Shown here: positions 46,762 to 58,229 of the stretch, one piece after another
How positions within the stretch are numbered: position 1 is the stretch's first letter
Layout of the letters: the number at the start of each line of letters is the position of its first letter
Origin: Gigaspora margarita
Taxonomy: Eukaryota; Glomeromycota; Glomeromycetes; Diversisporales; Gigasporaceae
NCBI GenBank assembly: GCA_009809945.1
Contig: WTPW01000592.1
Span: 151,131 to 215,130 of the forward strand
Length of the DNA: 64,000 nt
Direction of reading: 5' to 3'
Made by a program: the position numbers and the translations under genes
The notes under the pieces: generated by a model
Database searches by the model: none
What the model was told of the DNA's origin: nothing
Seen by the model: only the letters and a program-made list of their open reading frames with translations

Positions 46762-46901
46762 TTTCAGAGTATGGTTATTATGTTTATTGCGGTGTTAACA
46801 ATGAACCTTCTCTTGATAAAACCTTGTTGATATTCTGGTATGATTATACTACAGGTTTCATTCATTCTATTTGCCAATATTTTCATAAAAATTTTGCATT
46901 C

Positions 46902-47601
46902 CCATTGACTAGGAGTCTTAGTGGGTTGGGTTGGGTTGGGTTTGGGCCTGACCCAGGTCAGACCCACTTGGGTCAAAACCCAACCTGGGTCAGACCCGCC
47001 TCATGTCAATCATGACCCGGGTCAAACCCGCCTCATGTCAAACCCGACCTGGGTCAGACCCGCCTTATGTCAAACCTGACCTGGGTCTGACCCAACCCAA
47101 CCCAACCCGGGTTGTACCCGGGTCGATAATAGTTACTACATAATAAAGTCTAAATTTTACTATGTAAATCGATAAAACTCGCTTAAGTAAACTTGTTTGG
47201 AAGATAAACAGCATATATCTTGAAATTTTTATCCAAATCAGAGAAATCTTTATTATTTGACTTTTAATTTTTACGTTCAATACAAAAAATTAGAATCTTT
47301 TAAAAAATATGTTCAATGAGCGTAAAACTTAAAAGTTAAATAGTAAAAGTTTCTCCAATTTGGATGAAAATTTTAGTGTATATGTATTTTGATCTTCCAA
47401 ACATGTTTACTTAAGCACATTTTATCGATTTAGATAGTAAAATTTGGACTTTACTATGTAGTGACTACTTGCGATCATTAAAAATAATCTGACCCGGGTT
47501 TTTTCTGACCTGGGTTTGATCTGGCCCAACCTGACCCAGGTTGGGCCTGACCCGGGTCGGGTTGGGTCAGACCCAACCCAGCTAAGACCCCTACCATTGA
47601 C
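46902..47601. mobile_element. hAT-type element with 'gacccgggtc' repeats
   Basis: The element (46910-47593, 684 bp) starts TAGGAGTCTTAGTGGG and ends with the mirror 'ccagctaagacccct' plus A. It is flanked by the identical octamer CCATTGAC (46902-46909 and 47594-47601). Each end has many copies of 'acccgggtcagaccc'-like phrases in opposite orientation, far richer in G and C than the surroundings. A palindromic MITE sits in its centre. It interrupts the reverse-transcriptase frame of the LINE. Confidence 0.9.
47120..47482. mobile_element. Palindromic MITE family 'tactacatagtaaagt', copy 3
   Basis: Ends 'gttactacataataaagtc' and, inverted, 'gactttactatgtagtgact' enclose two mirrored halves, with 'cttaagtaaacttgtttgg' and 'ccaaacatgtttacttaag' near the ends. 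It is the least diverged of three copies (others near 19040 and 19555). Confidence 0.75.
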
Positions 47602-47981
47602 CATTGAGATAGGATGCCAACTTCTATCTAAGATAAATTCTTTTCCTTTTTGGGTATTAATATTATCAGACTTTTATGCCAGGAATGTGGCATAGAACCC
47701 CTGACCAAGACCTCACTAAATACTTTTCTAAAACCGGTATCATTGCCTCACTTGTAAGCTTGTAGAATTCATGTGTGAACCTATCTGTACCTGGTGATTT
47801 GTTATTAGAAAAAGAACTAATAACTTGTGAGATTTTCTCTACTATTATTGGTTTGAGCATGCAATTGTTTATGGAGTCAGAAACCTCTGGGAGGTTTTTT
47901 GTAAATTTCTTGGCTTTCAGTTTGTCCATAGCCTCCAGAGTATAAATTTGTATGTAGAATTGCTATACATATTGTAAAACG

Positions 47982-49449
47982 TTTATGTCCAGTGTTGAAA
48001 ATCTTATGTTCTTATGTTCTCATGAGAACATCACTTTTAATTTGAGAACATTTACAAAATTTAAGATGTTCTCTATTAAATTTTTTTGAGAACATTAAGT
48101 TTGAAAAATATGTTCTCTATGTAAATATATAAAGTAATAATTATTAATATATTAGTTTAAATAATTAAGTTCATAAATATTTAATTGTTAGCTGTTGAAA
48201 TTGAAAACAATTTAGTATTTTTGAATTATAGAAAGATTTTGGATAATATAATTTATTGGGTTATCCATTCCCAGTTTTGGTATAATATAGTTGCATAGCT
48301 ATATTATTCTATAGTACTAGATAGCAAAATGTATCCACTGTTATCAATAAAACTTTAAATCATTATAACTTTTTTAAAACAAGTTAAATCAAAAAAACCC
48401 TTTGACAAATTGATAGATTTTTTTGCTAAACTATATTTGTCAAAGGATTTTTTATTACTTTTTGTTTTAAAGAAGTTATTAAAGTTAAAGTTTGTAATAA
48501 TTTTAAAAATTGGCATTTAATATAAAAAAAAAAGAAAATATATATATTTAATTGACCAATTAGAATCAATTGCAACAAAATTAGCCAATCTGAATTAATT
48601 AAAAATTTGTGCTCTATATAAATAGAGCAGATGTCTTATACTGTCCAGTACTGTACAAACTTTGATATACTGGCATATATAATATTATTATATTGAATAC
48701 TAATTAAATCAATATTTAATATAAGTTTTCAGAGAGCTAAACTCACTTATGATGATAACATAAATTTTTTACAAGAAAATTACTTAGCAAATCTTTAGTT
48801 ATTATAATTTTAAACTTTAGTGCTGTATTTTAAAATTTATATTAAAAATCTTTTGAATTTATAAATCACTAAATTCACTATAGTAAAGAAGAATAATATA
48901 TTATATTTACTATATTTATTTATTTATTTAAATATTAAAGAAACATTAAAGGCTTATTTAAAAACTAAATATACAAGTTGGATTAAACTAATAACATCTC
49001 TAACATTATATAAAAGCCTAAAATATTAAATTGTTTTTTTTTAAAAAAAATACATGAATTATTGTTTTATTTTTTTAAATAATTTAGCTTTGTTTTATAA
49101 ATTTTAGTTAAATAAATTATATTCTTTATTATTTTACCATTAATAATTTTTTAAATATATTAATTAAAAATGAAAATAAAAAAATAAATAAAAGAAGTCT
49201 AAAAGTATAAGTTAAGAGAGAGAATAAGTGAATGAAAATAATTGCAAAAGAGAATATGAGTGTGAAAAAGAGAAAGAGAGAGAGAAAGGGAGAGAGAAAG
49301 AGAGAGAGAGAAGGGAGAGAGAAGAAGAGAGAGAGAGAGAAAATTTTTTTATTTGAGAACATAAAAAAATTTTTGAGAACATTAAATTAAATAAATATGT
49401 TCTCATAAGAACATAAATTTCAAAACAGATTTTCAACACTGTCTATGTC
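47982..49449. mobile_element. hAT-type element, 1.45 kb, non-autonomous
   Basis: The element (47990-49441) starts CAGTGTTGAAAATC and ends with the mirror GATTTTCAACACTG. It is flanked by octamers differing at one base, tttatgtc (47982-47989) and tctatgtc (49442-49449). Subterminal copies of 'atgttctcat' and 'gagaacat' occur at both ends. A GA-rich low-complexity tract (49216-49343) produces long but meaningless open frames. It interrupts LINE ORF2 between endonuclease and reverse transcriptase. Confidence 0.88.
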
Positions 49450-50207
49450 CTTCAGTTTTTTTATTACTTGGTACCTTGATCTCGTAAAGGTTGTTATAGT
49501 TCTGTCTTGTTTTGTACTTTGCATAGAAGTACTTGGTCGATTTTTCTCCTTTCTCAACCCATCTAGCTTTAGATTAGAGAAGTCATTTATTAGCAAAATT
49601 AGTATTTCTTTATCAATGAGATTAGCCAGGTTTGCTATTTGTTTGTCCAAATAAACCCTATTTGGTTCCCTGGTCTGAAGTGTTTTAAAATGTGTTAGCT
49701 TTTTGTGGAGTCCTGCTAATTTGGTTTCTGTAAAATTTGGTTTTCAGAAAGCTCTAATTATTGATTAAATGTTCAATTTACAGCTGACCCACTTTTGTGC
49801 AGACAGAGGATCTTTAATTTCTTCTATGATCTTATGGCTTAACTTTTATTCTAGAAGCAGTTTTTGTTGAACTACCACTATGCGCTATGTTGTTTGACTG
49901 GCCCTACTAATAGTGAGCATTCTAACAATAAGTGGTCAGAGTTGCCAAAGCATGTTCTGATACCAGATATATTGTGTCCAAAATTTTTGTCTATAAAAAT
50001 GTAATCTATACAGGTCCCTATTCTGCTGTTATTCCTAGTGTTTTGGAAGTACGTTGTGACGGGCTGCACCTCAAGTCTTTTTTTTCTTTTGTTTACTTTA
50101 GGGTAATTCTCCCACCAAGTATACCATATGATCATATGATTTCTCCTAAAGTCACAGTATGGTACAAGAGATCAGCATAGCCCAAATAGCGTGATAGTAT
50201 TTCCGGA

Positions 50208-51470
50208 GGGTAACTGCGTATGACAGGGCCACAATCCAGTTTATGCCCTTGGTATTTCACTGTCAATGTTGTTTATTTCTCCTTTCATAAACAATAGATT
50301 CTTCGTATAACTTCGCCCCTGTAGTTAAACTAGTTTATGCCCTTGGTATTCCACTGCCTATGTTTGTTTGTTTCTCCTTCCGTAAACAATAGATTCTTCA
50401 CATATAGCTTAGCCCCGGTAGCTAAAACTAGTTTATGCCCTTGGCATTTTACTGTCAATGTTTATTTACTACCCCTTTTTTTTTGTAAGCAATATACTTA
50501 GCCTAGTTTTGGGTTTCACTAGTAATATGGTACTGGCGCATGACGGATTGTAGTATCAAGGCTCAGATGTTTTTAATGACACTTACACCTTCAGGCTTGG
50601 GAAAAGCTGCCTCTACCTTCGCCGCAAAGAGGATGAGTCACAGTGAAATCATCGTAAGGGAGAAGGGAATTCAATAGAGATAGCGTAGTTAGTCTAAAAT
50701 CTTTGTATTTATTAAGAGGGTAAAAAGTATATAAACCCTCCCCTTTTTGCCTCAATAAAGTTTAACTTTTGGAGTTCATATTTGAATAACTCTTGGAGAG
50801 TTCAGATTTGACTTATAACCTTTGAAATAAGAGTAGAAGTGTTAAGAAGTTTCTGTTGTCTCTTAAACCCATTTGTTATAATAAAATCGCTTATTGAACT
50901 TACCCTGTACCTGTGGAATATTTGTTATTCCAAGTAAAAGTCGTGTCGTTAGTTATAACTTCGTCACCCGCATTTCGAACCCAGTTTAGTTTATAACCCA
51001 GTTAGAGAAAGAAAGGTCAAATTAATCACCTCTTATATAAAACCATCAATCGATTAAACCCTTTTATTGCCTGATTTATCAAACAATCAATTGACCCTAT
51101 TGTTCAATTAATCACCTGCATCAACCCAATTTCGCCCTTGATCACGTATCGATCGTTAATAATATTAATGATCATATTTAACTCTTTCAACCAAAGCACC
51201 CTAAAATAAAAGAAGATTGATATAAGTAGAGTGGAGTTAGGACCACCTAAAGGAGAAACAGATACAAGAAAAGGAGATATACTTAGCTTTGTTCAACCAC
51301 ACTGCAGCAAGACCTAAACGAATCTCGAGACCCAGACCAAATCTTCCACGCCTCTTTCTGCCTGCCAATTCGAGGATCAAGAGTCTTGCCGTACTATTAG
51401 ATATTGGTTCAGTTAGATATTGGTGTTGTTAGTTGTATTTTATTTGATTAGCCAATTGCCAACACCTTCA
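50208..51470 (+). mobile_element. LTR-like segment inserted in LINE ORF2
   Basis: The endonuclease frame breaks near 51475 and resumes near 50205. The intervening 1.26 kb contains a TATA-like box (agtatataaac, about 50727) followed closely by a poly-A signal (caataaag, about 50752), a layout typical of an LTR. Near its start a unit of about 105 bp with 'gtttatgcccttggtatt' and 'aaacaatagattcttc' is repeated two and a half times. A related 'ataataaaatcgctt' phrase occurs in the segment at 61146. I could not find matching ends or a 5-bp duplication, so a solo LTR is likely but not shown. Confidence 0.45.
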
Positions 51471-52021
51471 CAATGTCAAGAACAGGCTTTCCTCCAAGTA
51501 GTCAGCCACATTGTGGAAGTTCTCATTTTGTTTAGTAGGGTTTTTTTGATAGGATTAAGTTGTTGTAGTGCCTAGCTGACTCTATTTTTATCTGAGCAAA
51601 TATTGGTATTGAAATCTCCTGTAATAATCTCTATAACTTCATCTTTCTCTGGTAGGGACCAAAGAACTTGACTCTATTTTCCATGCATGGGAAGCATATA
51701 TATTTGTTACTCTGTATATTCTTCCCTGATACTGTATTTTAACTGTTATAACTCTATCGTCATGATAAATTAATGTATCTAAAAATTTGATTTTTTTGCT
51801 TCCTGCTAAAGTGGCAATCTTACCAGACCATATTGATTCATATTGCCATTGATGTCGTATAAAGTTTCTAAGTTTTGCATCTTTCAAATTAGTTTTCTGT
51901 ATCATAATAATGTCAATGTTATAAGATTTCAGAAAAATAAGTGTATTTTGTTTCTTGGTTGTATTATTTAACTCTTTATGTTAAGTATTGCTAACTTTAT
52001 CTTTTGATTTACAAATATAAG

Positions 52022-52242
52022 TACCGTATTCTATCATGAATAAGCACCCCCTTTTTAGAAATTTTAAACTCAACGTTCTTGATAACTATCTTATCAAACT
52101 TAATACAAATTTATTTATTTAAATTCTATAGATCTATAAAATTTAAATAAATAAATTTTTATTAAGTTTGTTTAGATAGTTATCAAGAACGCTAAGTTTA
52201 AATTTCAAAAAAGGGAGTGCTTATTCATGATAGGATATGGTA
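52022..52242. mobile_element. TA-type MITE with CCGTATTCTATC ends
   Basis: The element (52024-52240) starts 'ccgtattctatcatgaataa' and ends with the mirror 'ttattcatgataggatatgg', with TA on both sides. The centre holds 'atttaaattctatagatct' arranged as a palindrome. It separates LINE ORF1 from ORF2. Confidence 0.85.
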
Positions 52243-53854
52243 CGTAAAAGATAAGTACCTTTTTGGGTCAGAGTTAATTTGGATGTTCTTATTCCCTCTG
52301 GTTACCATAAGGGATTTTTACAAAGAGTTCCACCTATTTGTATTGTTAATAGCCTTTTTATTGGTAGCTAGATATTTATAAGAGACTAGGATAAAATCAG
52401 ATTCCAATAAGTAAGAGCTAGCTACAGCTTTTACAGAGGATTCTATTTGTGTAACCTCCAGAATTGTAGGTACTGTATTGTCTGGTTGGTCCAAGTATGC
52501 TATAGTAAGTTCATCCCATAGTAGTTTACTAATTTGAGTTGAATCATCAATATTACAAGAGGAGATTTTTTTCAAGATATATATTTAGTGTTCATTTTTA
52601 TTAGATATCTCTATATCTTCTGTAGTTATATGAGTTGTTTTCTTGTTCTATAGGGGCGCATGCCCTATTACTTCTTTTTCTGGTAATGTTCTACCAGGTT
52701 TAGAACCTGTTGCTTCTTCCATTGTTATCTTAGTTACCAATAGGAAATTGAATGTGAAATATCCTTCTCTTGAGCAGATGCTAAAGGGCATTCAAAGTTA
52801 CTTTCCATTTCTGGATTATTATCCTTATGACAAATAGTCTTATTCTTATATGCACTTAGTTTCAATTTGATATATTTCTTAAATTGGATACAATCCCTTT
52901 TTATATGATCCTTTTGGTCACAGAAATAACAAGCCATTGGAGCAGATCTCTGTTCTGTAAAGACTCGTTGTCCCACATATATGTAAAATGGGGTAGTTGG
53001 TTTTTTAGATCTAGGTCATCAGTTGTTTTGAAAATTACAATCTATTGGTTCATTAAGTAGGGAGTATCTTCGATTAAAAGAGATTTAATAGTAGCAATCT
53101 TTCTGAAGCTTTCAAAGGCTTCGAGCAAAGCCTCTGAAACTTTGTTTTTGTTGCCCAAAGGCACATTTTGACATCTAACTGGTAAGAAAGATTTCCTACT
53201 GTCCATTGGGATATATCCATAGTAGGTTTTGTAGAATATGATGATTCCTTCTGTGGCATACTGTCTTTGGTTTTCTCGAGTTGTAAAAGTGATTTCCAAG
53301 TATGTGCGAACTAGAGGTGGGCACATGCACATGGGTGCATGCATGCATGCATTATGCATACACTTGGTCGAACAATCTATATATTAAAATGCACATAGAA
53401 AAAAATAATAATAATACTATGGCTATATTATAGTATTATGAGTTGCATATCTGATATAGGGATGTGATTTGAGTATAGCAAAAAAAAGTTTGGGTCATAT
53501 GATATCTGCAGTAAATTAGCCAATAACAATTCCAATTGGTATAATATATAATATAACATGATCAGGAAAATTTCATTATAAAGAAAATTAGAAGATCACT
53601 TATTTCTCAACAAACTTTATAAAAAACAACCTTCTGCACATTAATAAAAAATATTCTTTGGTTGATTTTACTATATATAATGTTAACTCCAAACCCTAAC
53701 ATAAACACTAATTCTAATTTAGTGTCCTAGATCTGGTCTGGGTCTGGTCCAACCTGGGTCTGATCTGGGATTAGACTTTAAATTTTACCAAACTCAGACT
53801 CAACTATGAGTTTAGTCTGAGTCTGGTTTGAAGTCTGCTAACTTGTCTAAATCT

Positions 53855-56205
53855 GAATGTATTTTTGGTGCTGAACAAGTTTACTTAGTGCATGAAGTTA
53901 GAATTAATTAGTAAAATTTTATGAATCATAAGAATTTATTGAAGATTATTAATAAAATTCTATAAAATCTTAAAATTTGCAAATTTTTATTAATTAATTC
54001 TAACTTTATGCAATAGTAAACTTGTTCAGCATCTAACAATACATCAAATTGGCAGAATTATTTTTATTTTACTTGAAATTTAAAGAATAGATATATAATT
54101 TTGGATTTTTGATAAAAAAAAAAATCAAATTTAAGGCTTTTTTTTCAAATTTTAAGTAAAATAAAAACAATTTTGCTAATTAATGTATTTTTAGGTGCTG
54201 AACAAGTTTACTTAGTGCATTGAGTTCGACTTAATTCTGAAATCTTGTAAATCATAAGATTTTATAGAATTTTATTAATAAAATTCTATAAAATCTTATA
54301 AATCACAACTTTTTATTAATTAATTCTAAATTTATAAACTAAGTAAACTTGTTCAGCACCTATAATTACATCAAATTGGCAAGATTATTTTTATTTTATT
54401 TGAAATTTAGAGAATAGATGCATAATTTTGGATTTTTGATCAAAAAAGTCAAATTTAAGCATCTTTTCTTCAAATTTCATATAAAATAAACAATAAATCT
54501 GCTGGTTTAATGTATATTTAGGTGTTAAACAAGTTTACTTAGTGCATTAAGGTAGAATTAATTAGTAAAATTTTGTAAATCATAAGATTTTATAGAATTT
54601 TATTAATAAAATTCTATAAATTCTTATTATTCCCAAATTTTTATTAAGTAATTCTAACTTTATGCAATAGTAAACTTGTTCAGCACATATAAATACATTA
54701 AATTGTAGTATTGTTTTTATTTTACTTAAAATTTAGAGAATAGATGCATATTTTTGGATTTTTGGTCAAAAAAGTCAAATTTAAGCATCTCTTCTCCAAA
54801 TTTCAACTAAAATAAAAACATAACTGCTGATTTAATGTAATTATAGGTGCTAAACAAGTTTACTTAGTGCATGAAGTTAGAATTAATTAATAAAAATTTG
54901 TGAATCTTTAGATTTTATAGAATTTTATTAATTGATAATCCGCCTGCCATCTAAAGAATAGCGAAATGTGGCGTTCTTCCATCTAAAATTTTTTTCCTTA
55001 CTAAGTTAATGATACATGTCCACTAATTGAAAGTTGTAGAGCTCGTCGAGACGCATCTTACAGTAGTTAGATCATCCAAATCGGCCCAGTGTATGGTGAG
55101 ATATCGTCGAAAAACGATTGGCAGACTATATAAAATCCCGTGACAGAGATTACATATAAAAATCACATGAACCTAAAGGTGGCGTGCGCCCATCTAAAAC
55201 TTTTGTTCTTATTATGCTAATGATACATGTCCACTAATTGAAAGTTGTAGAGCTCGTTGAGGCGCATCTAACAGTGGTTAGATCATCCAAATCAGCCTAG
55301 CGAATGGTGAGATATCGTTGAAAAACGATTGGCCGACTATATAAAATCTCTATGTAAACAAATATTGTTTACATAGAGATTTTATATAGTCAGCCAATCA
55401 TTTTTAGATGATATCTCGCCATCCACTAGGCCGATTTGGATGATCTAACCACCGTTAGATGCGCCTCAACGAGCTCTACAACTTTCAATTAGTGGACATG
55501 TATCATTAGCATAGTAAGAAAAAAGTTTTAGATGGGCGCATGCCGCCTTTGGGTTCATGTGATTTTCATATGTAATCTCTGTCACGGGATTTTATATAGT
55601 CAGCCAATCATTTTTCGACAATATCTCGCCATCCACTGGGCCAATTTGGATAATCTAACTACCGTTAGATGCGTCTCGACGAGCTCTACAACTTTCAATT
55701 AGTGGACATGTATCGTTAACTTAGTAAGAAAAAATTTTAGATAGAAGAATGCTACATTTCGCTATTCTTTAGATGACAGGCGGATTATCAATTAATAAAA
55801 TTCTATAAAATCTTATGATTCACAAAATTTTATTAACTAATTCTAACTTTATTCACTAAGTAAACTTGTTCAGCACCTATAATTATATTAAATCAGTAGT
55901 ATTATTTTTATTTTAGTTGAAATTTGAAAAAACGATGTTAAAATTTGACTTCTTTGATCAAAATTCCAAAACTATGCATCTATTCCTAAATTTAAAGTAA
56001 AATAAAATAATTTTGCCAATTTGATGTATTTATATGTGCTAAACAAGTTTATTTAGTGTATAAAGTTAGAATTAGTTAATAAAAATTTGCGAATTATAAG
56101 ATTTTATAGAATTTTATTAATAAAATTCTATAAATTCTTATGATTCATAAAATTTTGCTAATTAATTCTAACTTCATGCACTAAGTAAACTTGTTTAGTA
56201 CCAAA
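53855..56205. repeat. Tandem array of palindromic units, second array
   Basis: Units like those at 24040 start near 53870, 54195, 54527, 54847 and 56035. The unit at 54847 is split by a large palindrome (54933-55790) and its right arm resumes at 55791. Arms contain 'gctgaacaagtttacttagt' and 'attttattaataaaattc' and mirror themselves; the spacers again carry 'caaaaaagtcaaatttaag'. Confidence 0.85.
54933..55790. mobile_element. 858-bp palindrome with four internal modules
   Basis: Left end 'tgataatccgcctgccatct' and right end 'agatgacaggcggattatca' are inverted copies. The arms remain complementary up to a centre near 55363 (ctatgtaaacaaatattg / caatattgtttacatag). Each arm contains two copies of a module with 'gatacatgtccactaattga', 'aagttgtagagctcgt' and 'gttagatcatccaaatc', so four in all. 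It sits exactly in the centre of a palindromic unit of the array. No coding region was found. Confidence 0.85.
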
Positions 56206-56522
56206 AAATATATATAAATTATTTGAAATTAGACCAGTCTGCAAACTTTAATCCAGACCCAAACCAAACTCAAACTTGACTTAGAACCAATAATAAATTT
56301 TAACTATACTGCATATATATGCATGCATGCATGCATGCTATATATTATGCACATGCATAGTAGCAAAAATACTATTTTGCCCACCTCTAGTGTGAACCCC
56401 TTTAGTGAAGTGCTGTTTAGTAGCACAGACATCATATTTTACCTGGTTGAACATGGAGAATATAATTTCATTTAATGAACCTAGCATTCCACTTATATCA
56501 ATAGGAACCCGGACGTCTCTCA

Positions 56523-56770
56523 TATAGGTCATAACTGGATTTTGGCCAATTTTGATCTAATTTGCTAAAAATGCCAAAATCTATTTACTTTAATAACTTC
56601 CGATCCAGTAATCAGAATTAAATAAACTTTTTTTGTTAGATGCGCCACACTGAGAGCTTCATTTTAAAAAAAAAGTTCATTCAAATTGGACCACTGAATG
56701 CCAGGATAATTGCCAAAAACTGTTTTTTGCTTCTCAAATTTAGGTGTTTTTGCTGAAAAATTTCAAGTAT
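56523..56770. other. Non-coding piece within the 5' LINE segment
   Basis: Between two ORF1-coding blocks lies a stretch with 'aacttccgatccagtaatca', 'ttagatgcgccacactgag' and 'caaattggaccactgaatg'. These phrases resemble the module in the palindrome at 54933 and in element X, so a small insertion may be present here. Boundaries were not found. Confidence 0.35.
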
Positions 56771-57538
56771 GACATCTATACTAGATATCTGGGGTCCTAT
56801 ATCGATTATGAGAGTGTTGTTGTTGGTTCTAATGTTTCATTATAGCAAGAAGGTAGAATAGGTCGATTGACCTCCTTTCATTTTTGAAAATAGCAAGGAC
56901 TACTTCCTATCCAAGTTGACAGAAGATGGTTCCTTTTTTTATCTTGCCTGTTTTCTACTGTTCTTTGTCTTGAACCTTGTTCTGGAAGAAAATCTTCATC
57001 TAAGAGCACACTTTTGTCTATTATTTTTCTTTGTTTTGTGGCCAAGTCATCAACTTTTCCTTTATCGAGTCAATTTGTGAGGAGCCTGGGAGAGGCTAGA
57101 TCTATTTGTGTATTCATAGTTTCAGTCTGAATATTTGTGATATTTTTGAGTGTTAGTTTCCTGTTCAACTTTTTTATGCCAAGTAGGTTCTTGACTTTCT
57201 TGTATAGTGTTATTGTGAGGCTTTGCCTCTAGTGGGATACTAGTATCATTTTTAGCTATTGTTGTCTGTATGGGTACATGTTTTTCTTCTTGTATAGTTG
57301 TTGGACTATTCTCCTTGTCTGTTTGTTTTTTTGTTTTACACTTTTTCTTTGACATTATTTTCTTGAAAACTATAGTATTATCAAACTCTCTATAGTTTCA
57401 TTTCTTGTTCTTGAGAGGACTAGCCCCATTTACTCTTGTTACTGTGTTCTTGTTTGTGTTTCTGGATATGTGTATTTTAATGACTTAATTTATTCTACTC
57501 CAAATTTATGTGTACTAGAGAGAGTATGTATAGATCTT

Positions 57539-57770
57539 TGAATTATAAGATTTTATAAAATTTTATTAATAAAATTCTATAATATCTTATAATTTACAAA
57601 ATTTTACTAATTAATTCTAACTTCAAACACTAAGCAAACTTGTTAAACACCAAAAAATATATATAATTATATTCAAATTCAAACTAATTTGCAGACTTTA
57701 GACTATGCCCAAACTGAACCATAATTGAGTTTGAGTATGGTTAAGCAATTTCTCAAAAATTACTAATTCA
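57539..57770. repeat. Right remnant of the outer palindrome-array element
   Basis: The palindromic unit interrupted at 35317 resumes here (attataagattttataaaat and its mirror), ending with 'acttgttaaacacc'. It is followed by a diverged 'gcagactttagactatgccc' block corresponding to the end block of the element at 23864. No terminal TAGTGTTCC mirror is left. Confidence 0.7.
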
Positions 57771-58229
57771 AATTGGCTGAAATCTTAATATATTATAGCC
57801 AAATTTATATATATCTTCAGAAAAATTTTATCTAATTTGGAATAGTAATTGTAAAGAAAATTATTATTATTAAAAGTTTTATATAGTTATTTTGAGCAAT
57901 TTTAATTGGCTAATAATACTATATTATATAGTATTTGATAATCTCTCTGACCTCTTAATCCTAAAAAATTAGGTAATAAATGTCTCTATTCTTATTAAAT
58001 GTATGCATTTGAACTTTTGGTTTACAAGAAGTTGTACAATATAATCTTATATATAATAACTAAATTTATTTTAAACAATATAAATTTCTAGTCAAAGCAT
58101 AGTTATATTAATGCATTTTTTGTAGTAAAATCCTTGTAATACTCTATATTTATAGTTTTTTTATTTTAGTTGCTCAAATTAATAAAAAGTATTAAAAGAT
58201 CATGAAAATGCTACAAAAAGTTAAAGCTA
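57771..58229. other. AT-rich stretch, nothing recognised
   Basis: Only scattered short inverted repeats (for example 'aattggctgaaat' and 'ttttaattggctaat') were noticed. No gene is seen. Confidence 0.35.

Larger units (their letters stand above)
37128..46769. mobile_element. 9.6-kb TIR element carrying a P/THAP9-like gene
   Basis: The element (37136-46761) starts TAATGTTGTTAG and ends with the mirror CTAACAACATTA. It is flanked by near-identical octamers, ttccagag (37128-37135) and tttcagag (46762-46769). The LINE reading frame continues across it, which confirms the target. Both ends carry many copies of a 'gtctaaata' or 'ctaaatgtc' phrase as subterminal repeats. After subtraction of a pogo element (37300-40836) about 6.1 kb remain, with one five-exon transposase-like gene. 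An 8-bp duplication fits P-type as well as hAT-type elements. That the gene belongs to these ends is an inference. Confidence 0.6.
35400..52020 (-). pseudogene. LINE ORF2 relic: endonuclease and reverse transcriptase
   Basis: The endonuclease starts near 52000 (ILNIKSLNNTTKKQNTL, DIIMIQKT) and continues with FIRHQWQYESIWSGK and YRVTNIYASH (51905-51640), then EIITGDFNTN near 51610. It ends with SRIGTCIDYIFIDK and FGNSDHLLLECSL (50060-49900). The linker holds GEKSTKYFYAKYK near 49540. The reverse transcriptase begins NNKSPGTDRFTHEFYKL (near 47800). It continues with MKILANRM and IIPEYQQGF (46909-46800), then WILLID-stop-AKAFDRV (near 37100), ERGMRQKDSL (near 36900), AYANN in place of YADD (near 36790), and LSFREKIILTN (near 36460). 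The double Asp-to-Asn change in the YADD box and many stops make it inactive. Six insertions split the frame. Confidence 0.82.
53304..56397. mobile_element. hAT-type element filled with palindromic units
   Basis: The element (53312-56389, 3078 bp) starts TAGAGGTGGGCA and ends with the mirror TGCCCACCTCTA. It is flanked by gtgcgaac (53304-53311) and gtgtgaac (56390-56397). Tracts of 'gcatgcatgc' lie near both ends (53336-53352 and 56316-56340). The interior is an array like that of the element at 23864, including the 'tctggtctgggtctggtcc' block from 53728, so it seems to hold a second, older element. No transposase is present. Confidence 0.85.
52243..57355 (-). pseudogene. LINE ORF1 relic with CCHC zinc knuckle
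   Basis: The start MSKKKCKTKKQTDKENS lies at 57355, followed by a Gln-, Thr- and Lys-rich segment. Near 56530-56400 comes VRVPIDISGMLGSLNEIIF and VKYDVCATKQHF, after which a hAT element (53312-56389) interrupts. The frame resumes with YLEITFTTRENQRQYA and PVRCQNVPLGNKNKV (53300-53150). Near 52930-52880 it has CYFCDQKDHIKRDC, a CX2CX4HX4C knuckle as in LINE and gag-type nucleic-acid-binding proteins. The tail to about 52318 includes ISKLLWDELTIAYLDQ. ORF1 proteins bind the element RNA. Frameshifts and stops break the frame even outside the insertion. Confidence 0.75.
35302..57554 (-). mobile_element. LINE (non-LTR retrotransposon) broken by six insertions
   Basis: The element body runs from about 57538 (5' end) to 35318 (3' end with a short T tract on the plus strand, that is, a poly-A tail). 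Both sides carry the same 16 bases, TGAATTATAAGATTTT (35302-35317 and 57539-57554), which are one arm of a palindromic unit. Its pieces are 56398-57538, 52243-53311, 51471-52023, 49450-50207, 47602-47989, 46770-46909 and 35318-37135, summing to about 5.9 kb. They encode ORF1 with a CCHC knuckle and ORF2 with an APE-type endonuclease and reverse transcriptase, in the order of a complete LINE. Stops, frameshifts and an altered YADD box show that it is inactive. Confidence 0.85.

Noticed and set aside
49129..49439. Two Ser/Leu/Phe-rich minus-strand frames
   Set aside because: They result from a GA-rich low-complexity tract inside a non-autonomous hAT element.
27741..57770. A single intact outer hAT element enclosing the whole nested stack
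   Set aside because: The array remnants on both sides belong together, but neither TAGTGTTCC end nor a target duplication remains, so its limits cannot be given.
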